From positions 1,240,001-1,304,000 of the forward strand of contig NC_015514.1 of NCBI RefSeq assembly GCF_000212695.1: DNA of 64,000 bases, written 5' to 3'. The notes under the pieces are model-generated. The model did not search any database. It saw only the letters and a program-made list of their open reading frames with translations, and was not told where the DNA came from. Numbering within the stretch: position 1 is the stretch's first letter; each line of letters starts with the position of its first letter. Origin of the DNA: Cellulomonas fimi ATCC 484 (GTDB lineage: Bacteria; Actinomycetota; Actinomycetes; Actinomycetales; Cellulomonadaceae). Positions 18,467 through 26,668 of this stretch are shown here, piece by piece. Both the position numbers and the translations under genes were made by a program.

Positions 18467-20002
18467 TCAGCGCCCGAGCAGCCTTGCCATCCACGCCTCG
18501 ACGGCGTCGGGGTCGCGGGGGAGCGCCGCGGAGAGGTTCTCGTGGCCGTCCGCGGTGACGAGCACGTCGTCCTCGATGCGCACGCCGATGCCCCGGTACT
18601 CCTGCGGCACCAGCAGGTCGTCCGACTTGAAGTACAGGCCGGGCTCGATCGTGAACACCATGCCCGGCTGCAGCTCGGCGTCCAGGTAGAGCTCGGCCCG
18701 CGCCTGCGCGCAGTCGTGCACGTCGAGCCCGAGGTGGTGGCTCGTGCCGTGCACCATCCAGCGCCGGTGGTGCTGGTTGTCGGGCTCGAGCGACTCCTCG
18801 GCGGTGACCGGGAGCAGGCCCCACTCCTCGAGGCGCGCGGCGATGACGCGCATCGCGGCGTCGTGCACGTCACGGAACCTCGTGCCCGGCCGTGCGACCG
18901 CGAACGCGGCGTCCGCGGCGTCGAGCACCGCCTGGTACACGCGGCGCTGCACCTCGGTGAAGGTGCCGTCGACGGGCAGGGTGCGCGTGACGTCCGCGGT
19001 GTACAGCGAGTCGACCTCGACGCCCGCGTCGACGAGCACGAGGTCGCCCGCGCGCACGGGGCCGTCGTTGTCGATCCAGTGCAGCGTCGTCGCGTGCTCG
19101 CCCGCGGCCGCGATCGTCTCGTACCCGACGGCGTTGCCCTCCTGGCGGGCGTGCCCGACGAACGTGCCCTCGATCACGCGCTCGCCGCGCCGGTGCTCCT
19201 GCGCGGCGGGCAGCGCGCGCACGATCTTCTCGAAGCCCTCGATCGTGGTGTCGACCGCGAGGCGCATCTGCTCGACCTCGTACGCGTCCTTGACCAGGCG
19301 CAGCTCCGAGAGCGCCTCCGCGAGCCGCTCGTCGCGCGTCCCCGCCTCCTCGGTCGCCCGGATCTCCTCGACGACGGCCTCCACGGCCTCGTCCACGTCC
19401 GGCACGACGAGCAGCCGCACGCCGTCCGGCCCCGCGTCCTTCGCGAGCGCGTCGCGCAGGTCGTCCAGGTGCGCGGTGCGGATGCCCGTCTCGGTCTGCA
19501 CGTCCTCGAGCGTCGGGCGCGCACCCACCCAGAACTCGCCGTAGCGGGAGTCGGAGAAGAACTCGGCCGTGTCGCGGCCCGCCAGCGGGCGCAGGTACAG
19601 CACGGCCTGGTGGCCGCCGCCGTCGTCGCCCGCGCCGTCCTCGACCGGGTGCAGGACGAGCACCGCGTCGGGCTCCTGCTCGACGCCGAGACCCGTGAGG
19701 TGCGCGAACGCGGAGTGGGGGCGGAACCGGTAGTCGGTGTCGTTCGACCGCACCTTGAACGTCCCGGCCGGGATCACGAGGCGGTCGCCCGGGAACTGCG
19801 CCGAGACGGCCGCGCGGCGGGCGGCCGTGTGGTCGGCGGCGGGGCCGCGCGCGGCGCTCGACGCGGGCCGCTCGCCCCAGCCCGACGTCACGAACCGCAG
19901 GAACTCCGCCGACCCCGGCCGCTGCGAGCGGTTGCTCCCGCGGTCCGCGAGCGGCTGCTCGTCGTGGTCGGTCGAGGTCTCGGGCAGGGGCTCCGTGGTC
20001 AT
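18467..20002 (-). CDS. pepP: Aminopeptidase P family (Xaa-Pro aminopeptidase)
   Basis: 511 residues. It releases N-terminal residues preceding proline. An N-terminal AMP_N domain (about 55-190) precedes the pita-bread metallopeptidase fold. The dimetal ligands are visible: Asp in LVLVDAGVEV and TADVTRTL, His in GTSHHLGLDVHD, and Glu in FTIEPGLYF and VRIEDDVLVT. The ATG at 20002 has GACAAT ending 6 nt upstream, so the mRNA is probably leaderless. Divergent from the PHP gene. Confidence 0.95.
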   Translation of the reverse strand: MTTEPLPETSTDHDEQPLADRGSNRSQRPGSAEFLRFVTSGWGERPASSAARGPAADHTAARRAAVSAQFPGDRLVIPAGTFKVRSNDTDYRFRPHSAFAHLTGLGVEQEPDAVLVLHPVEDGAGDDGGGHQAVLYLRPLAGRDTAEFFSDSRYGEFWVGARPTLEDVQTETGIRTAHLDDLRDALAKDAGPDGVRLLVVPDVDEAVEAVVEEIRATEEAGTRDERLAEALSELRLVKDAYEVEQMRLAVDTTIEGFEKIVRALPAAQEHRRGERVIEGTFVGHARQEGNAVGYETIAAAGEHATTLHWIDNDGPVRAGDLVLVDAGVEVDSLYTADVTRTLPVDGTFTEVQRRVYQAVLDAADAAFAVARPGTRFRDVHDAAMRVIAARLEEWGLLPVTAEESLEPDNQHHRRWMVHGTSHHLGLDVHDCAQARAELYLDAELQPGMVFTIEPGLYFKSDDLLVPQEYRGIGVRIEDDVLVTADGHENLSAALPRDPDAVEAWMARLLGR

Positions 20003-20069
20003 CGCGCCATTGTCCCACCGGTGCCGCGGGGACCGTCCGTCGGCGGCGCCCCGCGTCGCGCGCCCCGGT

Positions 20070-20075
20070 TAGGTT
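20070..20075 (+). promoter_or_regulatory. -10-like element TAGGTT of the PHP gene
   Basis: TAGGTT ends exactly 6 nt before the ATG at 20082, the spacing expected for a leaderless mRNA. The divergent pepP gene has GACAAT (minus strand, 20009-20014) at the same distance. Confidence 0.5.
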
Positions 20076-20081
20076 GGCCCG

Positions 20082-20924
20082 ATGCGCATCGACCTGCACA
20101 CCCACTCGACCGCGTCGGACGGCACGGACGCGCCGGCCGGTGTCGTCGCCGCCGCCGCTGCCGCCGGCCTGGACGTCGTCGCGCTCACCGACCACGACAC
20201 GACCGCCGGGTGGGACGAGGCGGCCGACGCCGCCGCGGCGCACGGGCTCCGGCTCGTGCGGGGGACCGAGGTCTCCGCGCGCTCGTCCGGCATCAGCATC
20301 CACCTGCTGTCCTACCTGCAGGACCCGACGCACCCCGCGCTCGTCACGGAGCTCGAGCGGACCCGGCGCGCCCGGCTGCACCGGGCGGAGGCCATCGTGG
20401 AGCTGCTGGCCGCCGACGTGCCGATCACCTGGCAGGACGTCCTGGACCAGGCGGCGGACGCGGTCGTCGTGGGCCGCCCCCACATCGCGGACGCGCTCGT
20501 GGAGCGCGGCGTCGTGCCGGACCGGGACGCGGCGTTCGCGCACCTGCTGCGCGCCGACGGGCCGTACCACGTGCCGCACTACGCGCCCGCGGCGGCCGCG
20601 GCCGTCCGGGCGATCCGTGCCGCGGGCGGCGTCCCGGTGTTCGCGCACCCGGGCGCCGACGCGCGGGGCCGGGTCGTGCCCGACGCCGTGTTCGACGAGC
20701 TCGCCGCCGCCGGCCTCGCCGGGGTCGAGGTCGACCACCGGGACCACTCGCCGGCCCAGCGCGAGCGTCTGGCCGCGATCGCCGGGCGGCTCGGGCTGCT
20801 GGTCACGGGGTCGAGCGACTACCACGGGTCCGGGAAGGCCAACCGGCTGGGGGAGAATCTCACCGGGCCGCACGTCCTGGCGGCCATCGAGGAGCAGGGC
20901 CGCGTGCCGGTGCTCGGAGGGTAA
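20082..20924 (+). CDS. PHP domain phosphoesterase
   Basis: 280 residues, a full PHP domain of the YciV/RNase AM-3',5'-nucleoside bisphosphate phosphatase group. Metal-binding motifs are HTHSTASDG, TDHDTTAGW, GTEVSA with SIHLL, GRPHIA, FAHPGAD and SSDYHG. It hydrolyses phosphoester bonds, probably of small nucleotides or RNA 5' ends; which one cannot be told. MarC follows 9 bp downstream, so the two are likely an operon. Confidence 0.92.
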   Translation: MRIDLHTHSTASDGTDAPAGVVAAAAAAGLDVVALTDHDTTAGWDEAADAAAAHGLRLVRGTEVSARSSGISIHLLSYLQDPTHPALVTELERTRRARLHRAEAIVELLAADVPITWQDVLDQAADAVVVGRPHIADALVERGVVPDRDAAFAHLLRADGPYHVPHYAPAAAAAVRAIRAAGGVPVFAHPGADARGRVVPDAVFDELAAAGLAGVEVDHRDHSPAQRERLAAIAGRLGLLVTGSSDYHGSGKANRLGENLTGPHVLAAIEEQGRVPVLGG

Positions 20925-20933
20925 GGAGCCTGG

Positions 20934-21557
20934 GTGTCGGACGTCCTCGACGTGCACCTGTTCGCGTCGGTGTTCATCACGCTGTTCGTCATCATGGACC
21001 CCCCGGGGACGGTGCCGATCTTCCTCGGGCTGACGAGCGCCATGTCCCGCGCGCAGCGCAACCGGGCCGCCCGGCAGGCGGTCGCCGTCGCGTTCGGCGT
21101 CATCGTCGCGTTCGCGCTGTTCGGCCAGTCGCTGCTGTCGTACATGCACGTGTCGCTGCCCGCGCTGCAGGCGTCCGGCGGCCTGCTGCTGCTGCTCGTC
21201 GCGCTCGAGCTGCTGACGGGCAAGATGGAGGAGCCGCAGCCGTCCGGGAACACCAACGTCAACGTCGCGCTCGTCCCGCTCGGCACCCCGCTGCTCGCCG
21301 GACCCGGCGCGATCGTGGCGACGATGGTCTTCGTCACCCAGACCGACGGCTCGGCGGCCGACTGGGTCGCGATCGCGCTCGGCGTGCTGGCCGTGCACGT
21401 GTGCCTGTGGCTCGCGATGCGGTTCGCCAACGTCATCCACCGGGTCCTCGGCGAGTCCGGCACCATCCTCGTCACGCGCATCGCGGGTCTGCTGCTCGCC
21501 GCCATCGCCGTGCAGCTCGTCGCCGACGCGGTCGAGGCGTTCGTCGCGGCGGCCTGA
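20934..21557 (+). CDS. MarC family integral membrane protein
   Basis: 207 residues with six membrane helices and the MarC hallmarks: FVIMDPPGTVPIFLGLT near the N terminus and PLGTPLLAGPGAIVATMV in the middle. The GTG start has AAGGAG five bases upstream that overlaps the PHP stop codon, consistent with coupling. MarC proteins are a NAAT-related transporter family without settled substrate. Confidence 0.92.
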   Translation: MSDVLDVHLFASVFITLFVIMDPPGTVPIFLGLTSAMSRAQRNRAARQAVAVAFGVIVAFALFGQSLLSYMHVSLPALQASGGLLLLLVALELLTGKMEEPQPSGNTNVNVALVPLGTPLLAGPGAIVATMVFVTQTDGSAADWVAIALGVLAVHVCLWLAMRFANVIHRVLGESGTILVTRIAGLLLAAIAVQLVADAVEAFVAAA

Positions 21558-21604
21558 GCCACCGCCGCCCGGCACCGCCCGCCACCGCCCGGCGGGGAGA
21601 CGAC

Positions 21605-21638
21605 GAGGGGCGCCCGTCCGGTCGGACGGGCGCCCCTC
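21605..21638. terminator. Bidirectional hairpin terminator between marC-like and helicase genes
   Basis: Perfect 16-bp inverted repeat (arms 21605-21620 and 21623-21638) with a 2-nt centre, between convergent genes. No U tract follows; the plus-strand flank is GCGTGTCGTTCG. Confidence 0.8.
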
Positions 21639-21668
21639 GCGTGTCGTTCGCGCCGGCAGGTGCGCCGG

Positions 21669-23441
21669 TCAGGCCTCCGCAGGGGCGGCGGCGCCACCCT
21701 CGGCGGGACGGCCGCCGCGCGTGCGCCGGCGGTTGCGGGACCGGCGACGGCCCTCGCCCGCGGGCGCACCCTCGGCGCCCTCGGCGCGCGGCGCGTCGGA
21801 CGGGGCGCCCTCGGCGCTCGGCGCGGCGTCGCCGGCCGGGGCGTCCGAGGTGCTCGGAGCGCCCGAACCGCCGCGGCCGCCGCGGCGGCGACCGCGACCG
21901 CCGTCGCGTCCCTCGCCACCGCGTCCCTCGCCGTCCCGACGCTCGCCGTCCCGACGCTCGCCGTCCCGACGCTCGCCGTCCCGACGCTCGCCGCGACCGG
22001 CACCGCCGGCACGGGGACCGCCGCCGCGCTTGCCCGTCTCGCCGAGGTCCTCGATCGCCTCCGCGGCGAGGCCGGCACGCGTCTGCTGCGCCTTGGGCAG
22101 CCGACCCTTGACGCCCTCGGGGATGTCGAGGTCGGTGTACACGTGCGGCGAGCTCGAGTACGTCTCGACCGGCTCGGGGATGCCGAGTCCGAGCGCCTTG
22201 TCGATGAGCGACCAGCGCGGCATGTCGTCCCAGTCGACGAACGTCACGGCCGTGCCCTTGTTGCCCGCGCGGCCGGTGCGGCCCGTGCGGTGCAGGTACG
22301 TCTTCTCGTCCTCGGGGCACTGGTAGTTGACGACGTGCGTGACGTCCTCGACGTCGATGCCGCGCGCCGCGACGTCGGTCGCGACGAGCACGTCGACCTT
22401 GCCGTGCCGGAACGCGCGCAGCGCCTGCTCGCGCGCCCCCTGGCCGAGGTCGCCGTGCAGGGCGCCCGCGGCGAACCCGCGCTCAACGAGCTCGTCGGCG
22501 ACCTTCGCGGCCGTGCGCTTGGTGCGCGCGAACACGATCGTCAGGCCGCGGCCGTTCGCCTGCAGCATGCGGGCCAGCAGCTCGACCTTGTCCAGCGCGT
22601 GCGCGCGGTAGACGACCTGCTTGATGTTCTTGACGGTCTGGCTGCCGTCGTCGTCCGGGTCGGCCGCGCGGATGTGCGTGGGCTGCGTCATGTAGCGGCG
22701 CGCCATGGCGACGACCGCGCCCGGCATCGTGGCCGAGAACAGCATCGTGTGACGCGACGCGGGGGTCGCGGCGAGCAGCGTCTCGACGTCGGGCAGGAAG
22801 CCCAGGTCGAGCATCTCGTCGGCCTCGTCGAGCACGACGGTCCGCACGCGGGTGAGGTCGAGGTGGCGCTGCTTGAGCAGGTCGATCATGCGGCCCGGCG
22901 TGCCGACGACCACATCGACGCCCTTGTTGAGCGCGTCGATCTGCGGCTCGTACGCCCGCCCGCCGTACACCTGCACGACGCGGACCGAGCGCCGAGCCGA
23001 CGCCGTCGCGAGGTCGCCCGCCACCTGGACGGCCAGCTCACGGGTCGGCACCACGACGAGCGCCTGCGGCTTGCCCGGCGCGGGCAGCGCGTCGTAGCCG
23101 TCCTCGCCCGGGGCCACGACCGCGTTGAGCAGCGGGACGCCGAAGCCGAGCGTCTTGCCGGTTCCCGTCTTGGCCTGGCCGATGATGTCGTGCCGCGACA
23201 GCGCGACCGGCAGGGTCATCGCCTGGATGGGGAACGGGTGCGAGATGCCCGCGTCGGCGAGCGCCTGGACGATCTCGGGGCGGACGTCGAAGTCCGCGAA
23301 GGAGGCGTCCACGGCCTGCACCGACGAGGCGGTGCTGCGCAGCGGACGGGTCAGGGGGGCGGCGAGCGCGCTGGCGGCGGTCTCCGCGGTCCCGGTGGTC
23401 GCGTCGTCGGGGGTGACGGTGCTGTGGTCGGTCGTGGTCAC
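21669..23441 (-). CDS. DEAD-box RNA helicase
   Basis: 590 residues. Motifs in order: Q motif region (FADFDVRPEIVQALADAG), I AKTGTGKT, Ia PTRELAVQV, Ib TPGRMID, II DEAD, III SAT, V RGIDVEDV and VI HRTGRTGR. It unwinds or remodels structured RNA in the cytoplasm. The C-terminal ~130 residues are low-complexity and basic (Arg/Gly/Asp/Glu) with a GERRD repeat, a likely RNA-binding tail. By position it corresponds to mycobacterial rhlE (Rv3211). The GTG at 23441 has GAGAAG upstream. Confidence 0.96.
   Translation of the reverse strand: MTTTDHSTVTPDDATTGTAETAASALAAPLTRPLRSTASSVQAVDASFADFDVRPEIVQALADAGISHPFPIQAMTLPVALSRHDIIGQAKTGTGKTLGFGVPLLNAVVAPGEDGYDALPAPGKPQALVVVPTRELAVQVAGDLATASARRSVRVVQVYGGRAYEPQIDALNKGVDVVVGTPGRMIDLLKQRHLDLTRVRTVVLDEADEMLDLGFLPDVETLLAATPASRHTMLFSATMPGAVVAMARRYMTQPTHIRAADPDDDGSQTVKNIKQVVYRAHALDKVELLARMLQANGRGLTIVFARTKRTAAKVADELVERGFAAGALHGDLGQGAREQALRAFRHGKVDVLVATDVAARGIDVEDVTHVVNYQCPEDEKTYLHRTGRTGRAGNKGTAVTFVDWDDMPRWSLIDKALGLGIPEPVETYSSSPHVYTDLDIPEGVKGRLPKAQQTRAGLAAEAIEDLGETGKRGGGPRAGGAGRGERRDGERRDGERRDGERRDGEGRGGEGRDGGRGRRRGGRGGSGAPSTSDAPAGDAAPSAEGAPSDAPRAEGAEGAPAGEGRRRSRNRRRTRGGRPAEGGAAAPAEA
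21931..21990. repeat. 15-bp perfect tandem repeat, four units
   Basis: Four identical copies of CCGTCCCGACGCTCG encode the GERRD repeat in the C-terminal tail of the DEAD-box helicase on the minus strand. Perfect identity at DNA level implies recent expansion by slippage or recombination. Confidence 0.92.
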
Positions 23442-23726
23442 GGTCGCTTCTCACTGCGAAGGGTGGTGGGCCGCGCGCTGTCCGGGCGGCGACCGGCGGT
23501 CGCACCCTCCCGGGCGACAGCGGTCACCACGCGGGTTGGCCGGCAGCCGATCGTGAAAGTCGCTCGCGAGCCGCGTGCGGACTCGACGTCCGGCGCTGCG
23601 CGAGCCGGTCCTGGGACCGGGGACGGCGTCCCCTCCGAGACGACCGGGCAACCGATGTACCCGCACAGCGTATCGGACGGGCCCTCGGCGGGGGCCCGAC
23701 CGGCCGCGGCGTGCCGGGCGTGGGCA

Positions 23727-23732
23727 TACGAT
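23727..23732 (+). promoter_or_regulatory. -10-like element TACGAT of the ferritin-like gene
   Basis: TACGAT ends 6 nt before the ATG at 23739; no ribosome site is present, which fits a leaderless transcript. Confidence 0.5.
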
Positions 23733-23738
23733 CCACGG

Positions 23739-24512
23739 ATGACCACGCACGCACGCCCGGCCGGTCCCGACGACGCGACCGGGGCGCCGGCCGGGCCGGC
23801 GGCCGCCGTGACGGACGGTCCCGACCGGGTGCGGCACGCGGACACCGTGGAGCTCCTGGGGCTCGTCGCGCAGCTCGAGCAGGTCGCGTTCGCGCGGCTC
23901 GCCGCCGACGCCGCCGTCGCCCCGTCCACCGACCAGCGCCTGCAGCTCACGCGGTTCGCCGCGGCGGCGGTCGCACGGCGCGACACCGTGCTGGCCCGCC
24001 TCACCGAGCTCGGTGCGGACCCCGTCGCGGCGATCGGCCAGTTCGACCACGTGCTCGACGACTTCGACGCGCGCACGCAGCCCAGCACGTGGTGGGAGCG
24101 GCTGCTCAAGGCGTACGTCGGCTACGGCGTCGCGGACGACTTCTGCCGCCTCGCCGCGGAGGGTCTCGACGAGGAGTCCCGACGCGTGGTGCTGGCGGTG
24201 CTCGACGACGCCGCGCACGCGGAGCTCGCGGTCGCCGAGCTCGACGCGGCCGGCTCGGACGACGGCGTGCTGTCCGCGCGGCTCGCGCTGTGGGGGCGGC
24301 GGCTCGTCGGCGAGGCGCTCGGCGTCGTGCAGCGGCTGCTCGTGCAGCGGCCCGGCCTCGTGCGGCTCGTCGAGCAGCGCGAGGAGCCCGTCGCGCCCGC
24401 CGAGCAGCAGGCCGAGGGGCGCCCGTCGCCGGCGAACCCGCCGACGAAGCTGTTCGGCGAGCTCACGGCGCAGCACACGCGTCGCATGTCCCGGCTGGGC
24501 CTGACGGCCTGA
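23739..24512 (+). CDS. Ferritin-like fold protein
   Basis: 257 residues, mostly helical, of the actinobacterial ferritin-like proteins next to rhlE (position of Rv3210c). Helix 1 LLGLVAQLEQVAFARLAADA and later helices supply Glu and His (DAAHAELAVAELD) that could bind a metal pair, but a full diiron set is not certain. The N-terminal 30 and the last 40 residues are low-complexity. Molecular function is unproven. It is divergent from the helicase gene and converges on DUF3107. Confidence 0.75.
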   Translation: MTTHARPAGPDDATGAPAGPAAAVTDGPDRVRHADTVELLGLVAQLEQVAFARLAADAAVAPSTDQRLQLTRFAAAAVARRDTVLARLTELGADPVAAIGQFDHVLDDFDARTQPSTWWERLLKAYVGYGVADDFCRLAAEGLDEESRRVVLAVLDDAAHAELAVAELDAAGSDDGVLSARLALWGRRLVGEALGVVQRLLVQRPGLVRLVEQREEPVAPAEQQAEGRPSPANPPTKLFGELTAQHTRRMSRLGLTA

Positions 24513-24557
24513 CGCGCGGGCCGGGACGGCCCGCCAGGACGGCCCGCCAGGACGACG

Positions 24558-24593
24558 CGAGGCCCCGCCGACCGGACGGTCGGCGGGGCCTCG
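24558..24593. terminator. Bidirectional hairpin terminator
   Basis: Perfect 16-bp stem (24558-24573 with 24578-24593) and GGAC loop between the convergent ferritin-like and DUF3107 genes, followed by TCGTGCG instead of a U tract. Confidence 0.82.
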
Positions 24594-24619
24594 TCGTGCG
24601 TGGCCTGCGGGCCCCGGCG

Positions 24620-24850
24620 TCAGATGCTGCCGAAGCCGACGCGCGCCTTCGTCTCGGAGCCGATCTCCACGTAGCCGAGCGTCGCCGTCGGCACGATGAC
24701 CCGGCGGCCACGCGTGTCGGTCAGCTCGAGCACGGCACCGCCGTCGAGCGCGGCCGCCACCGTCGCGGCGACCTCGTCGGCCGTGCGGTCGGTCTCCAGG
24801 ACGATCTCCCGCGGCAGGTTCTGCACGCCGATCGTGATCTCCACGGCCAT
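24620..24850 (-). CDS. DUF3107 family protein
   Basis: 76 residues, full length for the family (M. tuberculosis TB9.4, Rv3208A). Recognisable features are the N-terminal strand MAVEITIGVQNLPREIVLE and the end RRVIVPTATLGYVEIGSE. A GAGGA ribosome site lies four bases before the ATG. It follows the TetR gene on the same strand, 57 bp downstream. Function unknown. Confidence 0.92.
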   Translation of the reverse strand: MAVEITIGVQNLPREIVLETDRTADEVAATVAAALDGGAVLELTDTRGRRVIVPTATLGYVEIGSETKARVGFGSI

Positions 24851-24907
24851 CTGTTCCTCGTCCTCCAGGTCGTCCGCTCGCGGGTCCGGGGGCCCGCCTC
24901 GACGATC

Positions 24908-25576
24908 CTAGGCGTCCTCGTACACGAAGTCGGGGCGGACGAGGCCCGCGACCCCGCCCCACGCGAGCTGCGTCACGAGCTCGGCCGTGCGCGCCGCGTC
25001 CGCGACCGGCGTCGTGCGCAGCCGGTGCGTCGCTGCGCCCTGGGCCATCGCGATGAGCGAGACGGCGAGCGTGGCCGCCGCGTCGTCCGCGAGCGCGGTC
25101 ACCCGGGACAGCACCGCGGCGATCCGGCGCGCCGCCTCGGACGACGCGTGCTCCACCCGCGCCCGCACGTCGGCGTCGTGCGTGACGTCCGACTCGAACA
25201 GGAGCGTCGAGGACTCGCCCGCCACGTCGACGAAGTCGATGTACGCGCGCACGATCGCGGCGATCACGTCGCGCCCCGCGCCGCGGTGCACCGGGCCCGC
25301 CTCGAGGGGGGCTACCGCGTCCTCGACGGCGGCGAGCAGGTCCGCGCCGCACTGGTCGACGACCGCGAGGTACAGGTCGAGCTTCGACGGGAAGTGCCGG
25401 TAGAGGACGGGCTTGCTGACCTCGGCGCGGTCCGCGATGTCGTCCATCGAGACGTGGTGGAAGCCCTCGGACGAGAACAGGCCCTGCGCGATGCGCAGCA
25501 CCTGCGCGCGCCGTGCGTCCCGGGCCATGCGGGGGCCGCGCGGCCGGGCACGCGAGCCGTCCGTCCCGTCCGTCAT
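24908..25576 (-). CDS. TetR/AcrR family regulator
   Basis: 222 residues. The N-terminal TetR HTH reads GFHHVSMDDIADRAEVSKPV followed by LYRHFPSK. The C-terminal domain is helical and ligand-binding; the effector is unknown. By position it matches Rv3208. The ATG at 25576 is supported by TACCAT ending 6 nt upstream on the minus strand; an internal ATG at MARDARRAQ has no ribosome site. Divergent from the DUF3152 gene with only 47 bp between starts, so it may control both. Confidence 0.9.
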   Translation of the reverse strand: MTDGTDGSRARPRGPRMARDARRAQVLRIAQGLFSSEGFHHVSMDDIADRAEVSKPVLYRHFPSKLDLYLAVVDQCGADLLAAVEDAVAPLEAGPVHRGAGRDVIAAIVRAYIDFVDVAGESSTLLFESDVTHDADVRARVEHASSEAARRIAAVLSRVTALADDAAATLAVSLIAMAQGAATHRLRTTPVADAARTAELVTQLAWGGVAGLVRPDFVYEDA

Positions 25577-25582
25577 CCCGGC

Positions 25583-25588
25583 ATGGTA
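25583..25588 (-). promoter_or_regulatory. -10-like element TACCAT of the TetR gene
   Basis: Minus-strand TACCAT ends 6 nt before the ATG at 25576. On the other strand GACGAT (25612-25617) ends 6 nt before the DUF3152 GTG, so two leaderless promoters lie back to back. Confidence 0.5.
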
Positions 25589-25623
25589 GCCACGGCACGT
25601 GTCCGGGATGCGACGATGTCCGG

Positions 25624-26601
25624 GTGACCCCGCCCGAGATGCCCCGTACGGACGCAGCCGGGGCGTCTGTGGCGCCGGTCGGCCGCGGAGGCGCCGCCGG
25701 GCGCGGTCCTGGGCGGGGACGCCGGGCCGTCGTCGGCGCGGTGGTCGCCGTGGGCGGCCTGCTCGTCGGAGCGGGGACGGCGGTCGTGACGCTGCCGGCG
25801 GGTGCCGCCACGGAGGCGGTCCGCGACGTCCTGGGACGGTCCGCGCAGGTCGCGCGCCTCGCGGCGGTGCGCAGCACGACGGCACCGGACGCGTCGGCCG
25901 CCGACGACCGCGCCGCCGACGGCGACGAGACCGCGAGCCGCGGCAGCCTGCGTGCGCCGGTCGAGGAGCCGGTCGTCGCGCACGAGACGCTGCTCTCCGC
26001 CGACCCCCCGGTGCTCGCGCTGCCACCCGGCCTGACGATGGTCGACGTCGAGTCGGGGCTGCTCGCCGCCGACGTCCCGGAGCGCGCCCGGCAGACGTTC
26101 ACCGTCGTCCCGGGATCCGACCCGGGTCCCGGGACCGGCCGGGTGCGCACGATCCGCGTCGAGGTCGAGGACGGGCTCCCCGTCGACGGGGCGAGGTTCG
26201 CCGCGACCGTCATGGCGACCCTCAACGACCCGCGCGGCTGGGGCGCTGACGGCTCGGTGTCCTTCGCGCGCACCGACGGCGACGCCGAGCTCCGTGTGCT
26301 GCTCGCGTCGCCGGAGACCGTCGACGACCTCTGCTACCCGCTGGAGACCGAGGGGCAGGTGTCCTGCGGCCGCAGCGGCAACGCCGTCCTCAACTTCCGC
26401 CGATGGGTGCTCGCGACCGACGAGTACGCCGCGGACAAGGCCGCCTACCGCCAGTACCTCGTGAACCACGAGGTGGGGCACCTGCTGGGCCACGGCCACG
26501 AGACGTGCCCCGCGCCCGGGGCGCTCGCGCCGCTCATGCAGCAGCAGTCGTACCGCGCGGCGCCGTGCGTCCCCAACCCCTGGCCGTTCCCCGCGCCGTA
26601 G
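25624..26601 (+). CDS. DUF3152 protein, predicted secreted or anchored metalloprotease
   Basis: 325 residues. One membrane helix near residues 36-58 anchors or exports the protein. The C-terminal ~170 residues form the DUF3152 domain with NHEVGHLLGHGH, a zinc-binding HExxHxxGxxH as in metzincins, and Cys pairs (CYPLETEGQVSCG, TCPAPG...APCVP) likely disulfide-bonded outside the cell. It matches Rv3207c by position. The GTG at 25624 has GACGAT ending 6 nt upstream. Confidence 0.88.
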   Translation: MTPPEMPRTDAAGASVAPVGRGGAAGRGPGRGRRAVVGAVVAVGGLLVGAGTAVVTLPAGAATEAVRDVLGRSAQVARLAAVRSTTAPDASAADDRAADGDETASRGSLRAPVEEPVVAHETLLSADPPVLALPPGLTMVDVESGLLAADVPERARQTFTVVPGSDPGPGTGRVRTIRVEVEDGLPVDGARFAATVMATLNDPRGWGADGSVSFARTDGDAELRVLLASPETVDDLCYPLETEGQVSCGRSGNAVLNFRRWVLATDEYAADKAAYRQYLVNHEVGHLLGHGHETCPAPGALAPLMQQQSYRAAPCVPNPWPFPAP

Positions 26602-26668
26602 CGGGCGGCCACGCGGGGGGACCTCGGGGTGGCGGTGGTTGTCGGCGGTCCGTGATGGGATCGGCGCC

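Noticed and set aside
24525..24550. 13-bp direct repeat GACGGCCCGCCAG, two copies
   Set aside because: Only two copies in a GC-rich intergenic stretch next to a terminator; no sign of function or of a mobile element.
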